Source: Nymphaea colorata
Lineage: Eukaryota; Streptophyta; Magnoliopsida; Nymphaeales; Nymphaeaceae
Direction: 5' to 3'
Assembly (NCBI RefSeq): GCF_008831285.2
Contig: NW_022204648.1
Span: forward strand, 1-38,206
DNA: 38,206 bases
Within the stretch, counting starts at the first letter, position 1; every line of letters begins with the position of its first letter. A model generated the notes under the pieces. That model was not told where the DNA came from and ran no database searches. It saw only the letters and a program-made list of their open reading frames with translations. A program made the position numbers and the translations under genes. Positions 21,873 to 32,678 of this stretch are shown piece by piece.

Positions 21873-22577
21873 ATGCTGAAGGTGGAAAATATCGAAGATT
21901 TGGACCTGTTCGCCTCGCCCACGCTCTCCCGCAAGACCAGCGACTGCCTCAACCAGACCAACATCACCATGGGCAGCCTGGAGTACTGCTCGAGCTTCCA
22001 ACTCCACGACGCCTTTAAGGAGTGCCGCATTTGTCTCGACCAAGCCGAGGACGAAAACCACGTCTTCGTTTCGCCTTGCAGGTGCACAGGCAGCCTCAAG
22101 TTCGTCCATCACACCTGCTATCTCAAATGGCTGGAACGCCAGTACCTCTCCCGCTCCTCGCTGGAGCAGCGCCAACTGCAGGAGGAAGGCCTTGACTGCG
22201 AAATTTGCAAGCAGAAGATCTACCTTGGGATGGAGAACGAGAAGAGGTGCATCCACATGGGGGAAACTGCGGCTCGCGTGAAACGCAATCCTGGTGCCTT
22301 CGCGGTGCTGCTTATTTTCGCAGCTGTTGTTGGCGCTTCTCTTGGGATTGTGGTGTATTTCATGCAGAGCGGCAACAGTTCTTTCGGTAAGGACCCAATG
22401 GCTACCAGCGTGCTGGTCTGTGCGCTCATCTTTTTGATGGTGGCTTGCGGTTTCACTCTCTACTACCTGGTCATCAAGTATTGCATGGAGGCCAAGTGCA
22501 GGCTGGTCTCCTTCTCGCATCATAAGCCGACGGTTAAGGCTAAGAACCGGAAGCAGGTGATCCCCCAAAGGCATTGA
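21873..22577 (+). CDS. MARCH-type RING-CH membrane E3 ubiquitin ligase
   Basis: RING-CH (RINGv) ligases ubiquitylate membrane proteins in the secretory and endocytic system. 234 aa in one clean frame. The C4HC3 zinc pattern is complete: ECRICLDQAEDE, SPCRCTGSLKFVHHTCYLKWL, then DCEICKQKIY (residues about 50-115), followed by two transmembrane segments, about 147-167 (VLLIFAAVVGASLGIVVYFM) and 185-208 (TSVLVCALIFLMVACGFTLY), and a basic cytosolic tail. This architecture is that of MARCH2/3/8-like proteins. GC3-rich codons with no UAR at all, unlike the preceding gene. Start ATG lies 29 bp after the last possible stop of the upstream gene. Confidence 0.93.
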   Translation: MLKVENIEDLDLFASPTLSRKTSDCLNQTNITMGSLEYCSSFQLHDAFKECRICLDQAEDENHVFVSPCRCTGSLKFVHHTCYLKWLERQYLSRSSLEQRQLQEEGLDCEICKQKIYLGMENEKRCIHMGETAARVKRNPGAFAVLLIFAAVVGASLGIVVYFMQSGNSSFGKDPMATSVLVCALIFLMVACGFTLYYLVIKYCMEAKCRLVSFSHHKPTVKAKNRKQVIPQRH

Positions 22578-22599
22578 CGCTCTAACTCATAATATTTAT

Positions 22600-22989
22600 C
22601 ATCATTTTAATATGGAAGATCATCAAATGTTTCAAAAAATCAGGATTCACAGTCCTATCGTTTATTTGGTTTTTGGTGCTTTTCTGCTTTTTCGTTACTT
22701 TTTGTATGTTTTACTCATGATTTTACTCTTGTTTATCTTTTCTCTCTTCCTTGGAGTTTGTTTTTCTTTACAGAGATGCACTAAATTCCCTTGAATCGCT
22801 TCTGGATTCTTCACTATTTTCAGAATCTTTCTCAAAGCCAAAAATGTTTGAAATACCCTATTGAACAATCCCTTTTTTGTTCTCTACTTGATTATGTGGG
22901 AAAAGTTGCAGTTTTGCTTGAACTTTCGATCCGAATAATTAACTCTTGCCACTTTCTTCATCCATACCTCTACTCAGCACAACAGCCAT
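22600..22989 (-). CDS. Uncharacterised charged protein on the minus strand
   Basis: With UAR=Glu a minus-strand frame reads MAVVLSRGMDEESGKSELFG, then IVQEGISNIFGFEKDSENSE, ESRSDSREFSASLERKTNSK, and a Lys/Glu tail with many TAA/TAG codons. It is about 130 aa and probably disordered. The 3' end is unclear: the frame runs without TGA into the 3' part of the opposing MARCH gene, so a one-base error near the T-run at 22635 is likely and the end given is approximate. On the plus strand the same bases give a false hydrophobic frame (22612-22794). No family. Confidence 0.45.
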
Positions 22990-23067
22990 GCGTATTTTAA
23001 GTAAAGGTATGGAGATTAGAAATCCGTCCTTATTAATATATGAAATGACTTATTAATTTTAGTATTA

Positions 23068-23793
23068 ATGTATACACACGCATACTCTGATTACGTCAAC
23101 CATATCCTCAACAAGTCGCCCTCCAAAGCCGCCTACACTTTCACCAAATCATCCAGATTTCCCGAACCCAAAGACACCCGATTCCCCTAACCAAAAGATA
23201 TGACATACGTCCAAGAACCCTTCCTCTCTGCCAACGGCTTCGACTTTAGCGACGGCTCCAGACACGCCAACCGAGCGCAGCAGACCCATAATGACCAAAG
23301 CAGCAAAAAGGTGGAGAAGAGGGAAGGACGTAAGGAGTCGAAATCTCCTCTTCGGTCTCACAAAACAATGCAGGATAATTTCATGATAAGGAGTGGAAAG
23401 TAAGCGAGGCCATAAGTGAACCATAAGGCCTCTACTGCTCGAATCCCATCCCAACAGAGGTCGGTTTCAAAGAGTCCCGCCCGCGAGAAGGATAAAAAGA
23501 AGCGTTCGCCTTCCAAGACATACACTCAGCAGTTATAAGAAGTGGACCATCCCTGCAAGAAGGTAACCTGCCACGGCTACTATCCCACTGGCTATGAGCT
23601 ATCCCCCAGTGGAAAATACCCAATTTCTTCGGTGAAGTAAGTTCACATGATAAGTAGAAACACGCCTGCTCACAGTTTCGGCAAGAGCGTTTCCGACGAC
23701 CGATACCAATACTTGGTAAAGAGCGACGACGAGCTGGGTCCTGGCTACTACCACCACTATTCCGAGTTCGGTTTCCCGCGGAAGGGCCACTGA
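23068..23793 (+). CDS. STPG/SHIPPO-like ciliary protein with RFPEPKD repeat
   Basis: A single clean frame of 241 aa, a useful reference because it needs no frame repair. The N-terminus MYTHAYSDYVNHILNKSPS is followed by KAAYTFTKSSRFPEPKD, an STPG-like element, and an immediate second copy of RFPEPKD. The middle is Lys/Ser-rich and basic. The C-terminus has YPTGYELSPSGKYPISS, NTPAHSFGKSVSDDRYQYL and ELGPGYYHHYSEFGFPRKGH, matching PG-repeat and 'FGKS' elements of SHIPPO proteins. The repeat copy at 23188-23190 uses TAA where the first uses GAA. Probably an axonemal or cortical microtubule protein. Confidence 0.8.
23155..23199 (+). repeat. Tandem RFPEPKD coding repeat with GAA/TAA exchange
   Basis: Two copies of R-F-P-E-P-K-D separated by one Thr. 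The Glu codon is GAA in copy 1 (23164-23166) and TAA in copy 2 (23188-23190). The repeat gives internal, alignment-free evidence that TAA is read as Glu. Confidence 0.85.
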
Positions 23794-23874
23794 TGTTCTG
23801 ATCTCTTAATATCTCATCACTTTAGTCACGCGTGATGCGGCTCCTCCCCCTTATAATTCATTCCAATAAATCGG

Positions 23875-24682
23875 ATGCTCTAGCTCAAAATCGAGAATCC
23901 CGACGCCTTTCAGTTCGCCAGCACCGTCACCAAGGACAGCAAAAGTAGCCATGGAGCTATTCAGCCGGACTCAGCTCCAACCGTCGCCTGCTGGTCATCA
24001 AGGGCGGCCATCTTTACTATTACTCAACGGTCCCCAAAAGCTTCGACGGTAGCGGTTCGGCGATTCAGGTGATCCCTCGGTCCTTGACTACTTCCACTAG
24101 CTTCCCAAGAGCTCCTTGGAGGTGACAAAGATCAAGAAGCTGGTGACTCCCAGCAAGACTTCCCCCGTGCTTTAGATTTACTTCGACAGTCGCCACCTGA
24201 TGGAGCGCGAGGACATCCGCAAAACCCTCACCAACTAAAACTACGCCTTCATTCCCAAGAACGACAAGGACCGCGACGAGACTGTCTGGCGCTTCACCTG
24301 CGACAACCACTTCATCAAGGAAAAGTGGATCACCATCCTCGTCCAGATGATGGCGCACTACCACGCCGAGGAAAAGACCATCGCCGAGTTCTTTCGACAG
24401 TCCGCCAACCTCCAAGTCGACCCGCGCGCCTCCTGCAAGCCCACCAGCAAGACGCCCTGGAGGGAAAGCACCATCGACCGCAAGCAGTACGACACGAAGA
24501 GCCTCGTTCAATGGAGGACAAGGGGAAGAGCTGGACTTCCTGAAGAAGAAGGAAGTCAGCAGTTTCTGCGAGCAGACGCGGCTGGAGGAGGTGCGATGAG
24601 CTACCAGGAGAAGCCGCACCTGGAGCAGGACTTTAGCTCGGCCAACATGAAGAAGGGCGCCAAGCCGCACCTCGCGTTTTGA
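23875..24682 (+). CDS. PH-domain protein
   Basis: Pleckstrin-homology fold seen as SNRRLLVIKGGHLYYYSTVP (beta strands 2-3), SSLEVTKIKKLV, LEIYFDSRHLMEREDIRK, and the closing strand-helix DETVWRFTCDNHFIKEKWITILVQM with the diagnostic Trp near the end. PH domains bind phosphoinositides or proteins at membranes. The tail (TPWRESTIDRKQYDTKSL, FLKKKEVSSFCEQTRLEEV, MSYQEKPHLEQDFSSANMKK) is charged. About 265 aa. I prefer the ATG at 23875 (MLELKIENPDAFQFAST, TAG as Glu) on codon usage; an ATG at 23835 is in frame with the PH core without a shift. Frame breaks near 23955, 24085 and 24500-24600. Confidence 0.75.
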
Positions 24683-24744
24683 ACTGCATCACTATATTGC
24701 TGCCACCCGTATCATCAAGCACAAGAGTATGTTATCAGCGAGTA

Positions 24745-26456
24745 TCAAAAATTGTGGGTGTGCTTCATCAGCCGGGTCCACTCCAGGTCCTCGCGCCGCC
24801 CCTTCTTCTCCAGCACCTTCATCCTCGCCTTCCGCTCGATTTCCTCGATCTTCTTGGCCGCCTCTTCCTCGGCGCGCCGCATCACGTTCTCCTTGTAGCT
24901 GTCCCGCACCTTGCTGCTGCTGTTGCTCACGTTCCGGAAGTGGTAGCTGGTGTCCAGCTGCTCCTCCTTCCGCCAGTTGAGGCTCTCTCTCGGCTGGCTG
25001 GGGTTCTCGTAGATGAAACCGCTCTTGGATTTGCAGAGGGACTTTAGAGTAGAATCTTCTCCTCCTCTGAACTCAGGCGTGTTGACGGTATATTTCTTGA
25101 GGATTTGCGAGATTTCCGAGTTGGCGACTGCCTATGCGTTCCTCTTGGGCTCGTAGGGGGCGAAGGCAGGAGGGGAAGCGTTTTTGAAGTGGCCACAGGA
25201 TCTCTAGTAGGAGAGGGAGGAGACTTCGTTGCTGTAGGCCGGCTGCTCCTTCACTGGCTGGTAGTTGTCCTCCCTGGCGTGGCGGGAAAGCTGCTGAGTC
25301 TGGTAGAAGGTGGGATTGTGGTTTAGATAGCTCTTGGCCACCTTCTTGACGTTGCTGCTGTTCTTGGTGTCCTTCTCCCACTCCCTGCCGACGCCCTCGC
25401 TCCAGTCGTTGGCGTTGACCAGTTGTTTCTTGCGGTTCATCACGTCCTCGATCAGTTTCTTCCTTTCTTGGGAATCCTGCCTCAGCTTTTCCCGCCGCTG
25501 CTGGATGTTGTCCAAGACGGAGCTGATGTTGTTTTCGATCTGGTCGAAATTGGACTTGTAGTGGCTGCTTTCGTTGCTGGGGGATTGCGCGCCACTGAGT
25601 CGCTGAACATGGGAGTTTTCGACGCGCTGAACTCGGGCGTCCTTATCTCGTGGTAGATGGGGGCCTTCGCTTCTGTTTGATCTAGGAAGTTGTTCACTTT
25701 TCTGGCGAAGGTGGGAGGCTTTTCATTGTTTTTGGGTGAGCAGTCGTTGAACTTGAGCTTGGTATAGATGGACTAGTTCTTGTCGAAACTAGAAGTGACT
25801 GAGGAATCCGAAATCCCCTTCAGCAGGCACTCCTCCTCGCCCTCCTCTTGGCCGCCCTTGGCAGTGAATGCCTCCACGAACCTGGCTTCCGAGACGTTTT
25901 GCCCTGGGAAGAGCTCCCTGACCACTCCTTCGCAGTTCTGAGTCCACTTGAGGCCGTTCTTGATGAACTGGCTCTTGAAGATGCTGCTCAGCTCCTCCTG
26001 CGAAAGGTACTTGCTCTGCACCAGCTCGCAGATGTACTGGTAGGCAGTCCTCAGCGAGGCGGCCGTCAAGCCGTGCTGCCTCACCGCCTCGCGCGTGAGC
26101 TTGGGACGGTCCTTGATGGTGTCGACCATCTTGTAGAAGCGGGGGAAAAGGTACTCCTTGGCGGTGTTGCTAGTGGACGATTGGGAGTTGCCGAGAGCAG
26201 CCTGCAGGTCGGCCACTCTCACCTCTCCCGTCCTGCTCCTGTCGAGGTGCTTGAAGATGGCGAAGAGCTCGGATTCGCTCACTTTTCCCACCAGTTCGAA
26301 GATGTCATTGAGATCGAGATAGCCCCTGCGTTTGAGGTCGACCATCTCCATGAGGGCTGCCACTTCTGGGAAGCTGAGCCTGTTGCTGGCGATGGTGTCC
26401 TCGATGGCTGCTACCTGCTGCACGCACAGGCAGACCTGCTTCAATTGGTTTTCCAT
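24745..26456 (-). CDS. EF-hand protein with C-terminal coiled coil
   Basis: The N-terminal half is EF-hand-like: DLKRRGYLDLNDI (a poor loop, ligands partly lost) and FKHLDRSRTGEVRVADLQAAL (D-x-S-x-T-G-E-x-x-x-x-D, a better loop), then KYLSQEELSSIF. It probably senses Ca2+ or is a structural relic. The middle contains repeated 'PPTFARKVNNF' and 'TPEFSASKTPMF' elements. The C-terminal third is charged and helical: ISSVLDNIQQRREKLRQDSQ, then RRAEEEAAKKIEEIERKARM, ending MKHTHNF. About 570 aa. UAR Glu codons (for example after FDKN) and one contraction near 25590 join the frames. Tail to tail with the PH gene, 62 bp apart. Possibly a ciliary/cortical Ca2+ protein; this is inference. Confidence 0.75.
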
Positions 26457-26549
26457 TTGATTTCTAAAGAAATTGCTAAATTAATACAAACGCATACCCT
26501 CCCATTCGCATCAACGACCGTTCCTTCCACAAAAATAAGTATATATTAA

Positions 26550-28438
26550 TCATTTTGTTATCTTCGGGTAAGCTGTCCCCGCCTGCACGAATGAAGGCTT
26601 CGCCTGCAGTCCGCTCGGGCTTATCCCTCTCGCCTTGAATCCGAACGATTGCTGCGGGAAGCCGAAGCCTTTCGAAAAGGGGGATGTGCTCTTGATGGGC
26701 TTTTGCCAGCAGGCGGGTTGGTTTTTTCTATTTTTTCCTTGTTGGGAGTCAGGTCCTTCGTTCTCTTGTCAGCCTGGAGGAGGAACTTGGGAGGGCCTTT
26801 CTTCTCCTTGCTCTTGCTCACTTCGGCCTGGGAGGTGTTGTGCCTCAGCAGCGAAGCCTAGGTGGGCTAGTTATATGATTCTGAGTATTTGAGCTCGTAG
26901 ATGGTCTGCAGCCTCGTTTCGTTGTCCTTCTCGGCGTAGTAGCGATTCAGGTTCACCGAGCTATTCACCTTCAGGATCTACTTCGGCGAGTGCTTCAGCG
27001 GGTTTTCGCTTTTCTCTGGGCTTTCGGAGTTGCGGTGGGCCATCGGAAACGTCCATTTCTTCACTATCTTCAGCGGCCTTCGTGGTGGGGCGGCTTCTCG
27101 GGGGTGGGCTTCTCAGGGTTCATCCTTAGGGGAGAAACTCCCTACTTTTTCCTATTCTGGAGGAAGGATGGCGAGTGTCGTTCGCGTTTCTTCTCCTTGG
27201 AGGCTTCATCTTCCTTTTCCTCCTTCTTCTGGCGGAAGGCGAAGGGAGAGAGGTTCTTCTGGCTCATGTTGCTGGAGTGGAGGGGGCTTTTCTTCTCCAG
27301 GTTGCCCCAGGGGTAGTTGGCGATGATGTTGTTCCTTCCCAGGTCGTTGGGCAGCGTCTTGTAGATCAGTTCCTCGGTGCTGGCGGGCTCTGACAGTTTG
27401 ATGTCCTTCTCGTCGACTTCTCCGAAGATGAGTCGCTTGTAGTCCTCGATGGAGAGCTGCTTGACTTCGTAGAGGATGCTGATGGGAGCAGACGGCATTT
27501 TTCCTCTATTTTTCCCCTGAACTTGCTGACGAAGGGGTGGTTGAGCACCTCCAGAGCAGAGGGCCGCTTCCTGGGATCGACCTGGAAGATGCGTTCAAGC
27601 AGATCCACGATATTCTTTTCGTTGGTGTTGAGAAGCTACCTGATGGTCCTGCGTTATTTGATATCCATGTTTCGATGACGTTGAGGGAGGATTTGTTCTT
27701 GAGGTAGTCCAGATCCGCAGCGGAGGGCTTGCCAGTGACTTCGAATATCTTCTCGAGCTGGGAGAGCGTGGAGCTGCCCTGGAAGATGGGCCTGCCCATC
27801 ACCATCTCCGCCAAAACGCACCCCAGGCTCCACACATCGATGGGCTTGCCGTAGCAGTTGGAGCAGAGCAGTATTTCGGGCGCCCTGTACCAGCGGGTGG
27901 CTATGTTTTCGGTGAGGACGAGTTCTTCGTTGGGCGAGTCCCTCTTGAGGGAGCGGATGAGTCCGAAGTCGCAGAGCTTGACTTCGCAGGTCTCGTTGAC
28001 TAGTATATTGGAGGGCTTGATATCGCGGTGGACCAGTTCTGCGGCGTGGAGGTAGCTGAGCGTGTTGGCCAGCTGGTAGAAGATGTAGTGCTTGTGGATC
28101 TCCTTGAGGACTGAGTTCTTGAGGGCCACGCACAGGTCCGCCTACATGAACTACAACTAAAGGTAAACGTCGCGGGAACTGTTGGGACGGTGCACCGCTA
28201 ACAGCTTCACGATGCTCGGGTGGTCCAGCTTCTGCAGGTATCTAATTTAGCGGTATGCCTTCTGTGCGTCTGAAGCATTGCGGAAGGCTTCGTAAATCTT
28301 CTTAAGCGCGCACACTCCCCCAGTCCGCTTGTTTCGAGCTTTCCACACCTGCCCATATGCGCCTTGCCCGACCTTCTTCATTATCTCAAACGAGCGGAGC
28401 ACTTTGCCGTCGAGTGTGTCGTACATCTACTTCTTCAT
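26550..28438 (-). CDS. ERK7/MAPK15-like MAP kinase with TEN activation motif
   Basis: ERK7/MAPK15 kinases localise to basal bodies and regulate ciliogenesis. Motifs: FEIMKKVGQGAYGQVWKARN, CALKKIYEAF, KAYREIRYLQ (alpha-C Glu encoded by TAA at 28247-28249), DVYLELEFMEADL (three TAG codons as Glu, two at positions conserved as Glu in ERK7), [62 protein letters not shown]. The dual-phosphorylation site is T-E-N, so the tyrosine of TEY is lost. A 270-residue C-terminal tail is basic and Pro/Ser-rich (NLSPFAFRQKKEEKEDEA, FPQQSFGFKARGISP), matching the long tail of this family. About 625 aa, with frame breaks near 27500, 27655 and 27055. I see no intron. Confidence 0.88.
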
Positions 28439-28685
28439 GCGGCAATAAAATAAATATCAAGCAGCCTACTTGAAAGTTATTCTCCAAATTAAACCTCCCA
28501 AACCTATCCCCCTCCTCCCTCCCCCCTGCAAACCCACGAAAACACTGCTGATTGCGTGTGATTGCGGATGAAAGTGGCTGATTATAATTTGCCACTATTC
28601 CAGCAATCCCAACCAATCCTCGACCAACCTTGAATACTGATGATAGCCATATCAAAGCTGCAGACTGTCGCACTCTCCATAATAA

Positions 28686-31509
28686 TCACTCGATATCGTT
28701 GTCGAGTTCTATCTCCTTCCCGTCGTTTTCGTAGGTTTAGTCCTCCTCGTCGACCTCGCCCATGTCCACTTTCTTGGCGTTGGCGAACAGCGCCTCCACT
28801 TCCTCGCCGTCGCGGTCCTCGTCGAAGATCAGTTCGAACTGCAGCCGTTCCAGCGGGTTGTCGGGCGCCAGGTACTTCTGGGAGTTGGGATAGTGGGTGG
28901 GAGGGGGGAAGATGGCGTCGAGGGTGAGTCTGAGGGACTGTTCGACCATGGTGGGGATGATCCTCGCCAGCAGTTTGCTGCTGAGTTCCAGGCAGGGATT
29001 GGTATTGACTTCGATGAGCCACACGTCGTAGTTGCAGTCGATCATGAAGTCCAGTCCGAATATCTCGAAGTTGTGCTCCAGACTGTTGGGATCCAGCTGC
29101 AGGTAGGTGGCCTTGACTGCATCCAGCGCGATGGCCTTCATGCGGGGGTAGATCATCTCGCTGAAGCTGAACTGTGGCGCTTCCTTGCCCTCCCTGCTGG
29201 TCTCTGGCTGGAGGGAGTCCATGTACCTTTGGAAGTCGTTGTAGGACACCTTATTGCCCTCCTCGTACTTGCCGTAGCCGTCACAGTATTTCTGGATGGC
29301 GTCGTTGGTGAGGTGGATGATTTCCTCGCCGATGTCGTTGATGTTGAACTCGTACGAGCTGGTGCGGATGTAGCCTTCTCCGAACCAGTACGCTCTCATG
29401 CAGCCGTGCAGCCTGCTGATCATCATGTAGTGTCTGATGTCGAACTTCCGGCCCTTGTACAGCAGAGGCTTTTCGATGTACTTTTGCACGATATACGTCT
29501 TTTCCGTGCCGTTGAAGTGCTTCTCCCTCTTCTTTAGGATGGTGTTAAGCTCGTACATTTCGTCGATTACGGTTATGCCCTGGCCGCGGTTGGAGAGCTC
29601 GCCCGGCTTCACGATCCACACGTTCTTCATGTCTTCTTGGTCAGCTTTTACTTGGCGCAGCGGCTGAACTCCTTCCGGAAGGCCTCGTATTGCGGGTCGG
29701 AAACGCCCTTTACGTGGAATGTGAGCGGAATCACCTCGAAGACGTTTCGATTCTGAAGCTAGTAGAACTGCTTGAGGTTGTAGAAGAGGGCCTTCTTGTT
29801 GCCGATGAAAAGTTACATTAAAGTGGTTGTGCACACGCTCGTTCGTTGGCTAACAAATGCGTGGTCTCATGAAATCTTCCCCAAAATAGCGTAACTATTG
29901 GAGAACTTGAGGAGTTTCTCTGGATTTTAAGCCTTTTCCAGGAAGTCATCATAGTGTTTTTTATCTGCATTGGTGAATACTTTCTTATCATTGGGCGGTA
30001 GGGGTGCTTTGAAGGCTCCTGCCTTCACTGGCTGCTTCGCCTACTGAGGAGCCTTCGACTTCTTTTTCTTCTTCACTTCGGGCTGCTCAAACAGCCGATC
30101 CAGCTTGTAGTTGCGCGCTTCCTTGGTGGTCTTCTTCTGGTACTCGTAGAAGTAGTTGAGCTTGAGCTGCGTCCAGGCGAAGTTCGCCTTCTTGGGGTCT
30201 TCCTCAACCACCCACCAGAAGCGTCTCTGCAGGAGGCTCTTCACCAGCAGGTAGTTGTTCCCCCTCCCCAAGTAGAATTTATACCTGCTTTAGGGCTTGA
30301 AACTGCTGGCGTCTTTGAGAGCGATCGGATCGAAGATGCGGTGGCGAGGTTCACCATGAAGAGAAACTAACGGTACGACCTTATCTTCAAGTCGTATATG
30401 CTGAGATCGCCCTCGTACTTGAGCTAGGAGGGCGGCTGCTTTTTAACTTTGTGCTTGTGCTCCTGCATCGATTAGCTATTCTCGTGGTCGAGTCGTTCTT
30501 TTCAGGCGGGGGGACTTCCTGCCTCAGGTTCTCAATGAGATCCAGCTAGTCCTTGTTTTCGAGGACGGTGGCGTCTAGGATTCCTTATTGAAGATGATCT
30601 TGTCCTTGCTGTTCCTGGACTTCTGCTGGACGGGGATGCTCCTGGTGACGATGTTCTTCTCCAGGTACTCGCTGACCACTTCTCTGATTGACGCGTCTTG
30701 GGCTATTTATATCTTGAGTTTGAAGTTCTTGTGCAGCTTGTGCTTCTTCTTCTGCTCGCTGAGCTGGTTGGGGGATCGGAATGAAGGCAGCAGACCGTAT
30801 AACTCGTCGCGGACTCGCGCTCCACCTGATCCGTTGTGAATTGCAGGAGTTATTTATGGCTCTTCCTTCTTTATCACGACTACTTAGTCGTCTCGGTCGG
30901 TCCTCTGTCTTTTTTCGATGAGTTTCATCCTGCTCCTGAGCTAATCGAGGAAGGGCATTTTATCGTGGTTGGCGTCGATGGTGGCCACGTTGCGTTTGTC
31001 GATGATGGGGAACTTGAGGTTGAGCTCTGCAGCTGGCTCCTGGATGGACTGGTAGCGGTCGAACTCGATGCGCTTCATCTCCACCTTCTTGCTGTTCAGC
31101 GACCTGTTCTTGTTGAGGTGGAACAGCAGCTCCTTGGTGTGCTCTCCCCGCCTTGTCTTGCTGCCCAGCACCATCTTGCTGTTGATGAGGGAAGCGGCGA
31201 TCTCATCGTTGCGCGGAGAGTCTCGCTGTAGCCCTACTCGGGGTGGGAGTGGGCCGAGGGATGCGGTTTGAACTTGCTGAGGGAGTCGTGGATGACTCTG
31301 TCCTCCCGGTTGGGCGGAAGAGACGAGTCTTTTATCGTAAATGTGCAGCTGTTGTGGTTGTGGACGTTGTCAGCATTGAACTCTTCCTGAATGAGTTGGT
31401 GGTTCTTCTTGATGAAGTTGAGGTAGTTCTGGTTGCCGTAGATCTCCTTGCTGACTCTGCGCTTGAACTCGCTTATCATCCAGCTATTATATTTATTGAA
31501 AAACTTCAT
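28686..31509 (-). CDS. Tubulin tyrosine ligase-like protein, TTLL3/8-type (probable tubulin glycylase)
   Basis: TTLL enzymes add Gly or Glu chains to tubulin of cilia. The ATP-grasp core is clear: KFYLGRGNNYLLVKSLLQRR, FAWTQLKLNYFYEYQ, RPRICEPTNERVHNHF, FIGNKKALFYNLKQFYEL, NVWIVKPGELSNRGQGI, KFDIRHYMMISRLHGCMRAY, HLTNDAIQKY, FGLDFMIDCNYDVWLIEVNT-NPCLE. The GxGNN-LVK-RRxWW-WTQ block and the RVHNHF motif suit the TTLL3/8 group, which includes monoglycylases. A long N-terminal region (residues 1-470) is charged and partly disordered; it ends in an acidic tail. About 940 aa. Start ATG at 31509 lies only 5 nt after the OTU gene's stop. Frame breaks near 29640, 29820, 29880, 30340, 30480-30560, 30800 and 31240. 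Confidence 0.88.
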
Positions 31510-31514
31510 TACAA

Positions 31515-32362
31515 TCACCCCTGCCGCAGCCGCCTCTCCAGCCCCTTCTGCCACTCCTTGAAACAGCAGTTTCGGTATTCCATCTTAGACCCGCATTTGC
31601 ACTTCTTGTTGCGCGGGTAGTTCGGATACGGCTCCTCCTCCTTCGCTTCCTATTTTCCCCCTCCTCCTCGCCGATCTGCATCTCCTCCATCTCCCGAAGT
31701 AAATACTCCTCGGGGTCGTCGTAGAGCAGGTGGTTGTAGTTCTTGGCGTTGATGTCGGTGAGGGCCTGAAGAGCAGGCTGGTTGGATTCGTCGTTGGCCG
31801 ACCTGATGCTGACGTAGTGCTCGAAATCTTCGTGCTGGAAGTAGCCGAGGTGGACGACCATCTTGGGCGGCTCTGCCATGGGCCGCACGTTGAACTCCTC
31901 CAGGTGGCGCTTGTGGACCACCACCACGCAGCGGAAGCACTAGGCGAGCGCCTGCAGCTACAGATGTCCGCCCCACTCTCCGTTCTTGCGCATGGCTTTG
32001 AGATAGTTTTCGAACGTGCCGTCTTCGTCCTAATCCAAAAATGGCCCGAAGAACTCCTCGTTTCTCGCCATGAAGCTGCATGCTTCCTCCCGCATGACCA
32101 CGTGGGATGCTTAGGAGCCGTCGAGCTGGTCGGCGAAGGAGCGGAAGAGGCAGTTGCCGTCTCCAGCCACGTCTCTGAGGGTGAGCTTGAGCGGGGCGAC
32201 TTCCTTGTCGAAGGCGCTGAAGTACTCGCAATAGTCCTTGGTGAGTTTGAAGGCGTCTCCCTTGCCCATCTTCTTGCGCAGCTTCATCTTGGTCTCCTTG
32301 TCGGCCTTGCGCTGCGCCCTGGCCTGCTCGACCGCTCGCTGTTTGTCCTTCTTCTTGCCCAT
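31515..32362 (-). CDS. OTU-domain deubiquitinase with C-terminal SEC-C-like zinc motif
   Basis: Cysteine protease that cleaves ubiquitin chains. A basic N-terminus (MGKKKDKQRAVEQARAQRKA) is followed by the OTU catalytic block RDVAGDGNCLFRSFADQLDG (catalytic Asp and Cys), EWGGHLELQALAE (Glu codons TAG), FRCVVVVHK and the histidine motif FQHEDFEHYVSIR. The tail reads YPNYPRNKKCKCGSKMEYRNC-CFKEW, a C-x-C...C-C arrangement like SEC-C. OTUD3-like order. About 280 aa. I chose MGKKK as start; an in-frame ATG 15 codons upstream (32407) is possible. One contraction near 31640 leads into the SEC-C end. Confidence 0.87.
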
Positions 32363-32442
32363 AATTCTTTTATTATGCTCTGTAGAATTGGTCAGACTGC
32401 GCCTCAAATCCCATATAATACCTGCAAGATAAACTTAATCTC

Positions 32443-32678
32443 ATGGATAGGAGTAAAAGCTTTTCCCTATACCTGCACCTGTAATTCGCTGCTGAGTTAG
32501 GTTCGGCTCCGTGAAGAGACTCGACTGCGCGCCTGACTTCCAGCTGGAGATGCTGGAGGACTACGTGACCATCAGCAGCACGATGCGGGGCGACAACTTC
32601 ATCCACGCCAAGATCCAGCAGTTAAAGAAGCCCTACTCCGAACTGCTCTCCCAGCTTGCCCAACAAGTTAAATAATGA
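32443..32678 (+). CDS. Small uncharacterised protein, two exons
   Basis: MDRSKSFSLYLHL is joined over a 20-nt intron (32481-32500) to FGSVKRLDCAPDFQLEMLED, then YVTISSTMRGDNFIHAKIQQ and a helical end SELLSQLAQQVKE before TGA. About 71 aa. The second exon has typical GC3 codons, so it is likely real, but the ATG could lie elsewhere if an upstream exon exists. It is divergent from the OTU gene (80 bp apart). No family recognised. Confidence 0.6.
32481..32500 (+). other. 20-nt intron (small unknown gene)
   Basis: Starts GTAATT and ends GTTAG. Without it the frame meets TGA shortly after; with it LHL joins FGSVKRLDC. Confidence 0.8.

Noticed and set aside
22612-22794. Small plus-strand hydrophobic frame suggesting a two-helix membrane peptide
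   Set aside because: Opposite strand carries a better, charged UAR-rich frame; the hydrophobicity is a shadow effect.
28893-29537. 214-codon plus-strand frame
   Set aside because: Antisense to the tubulin ligase ATP-grasp core, which is strongly conserved.
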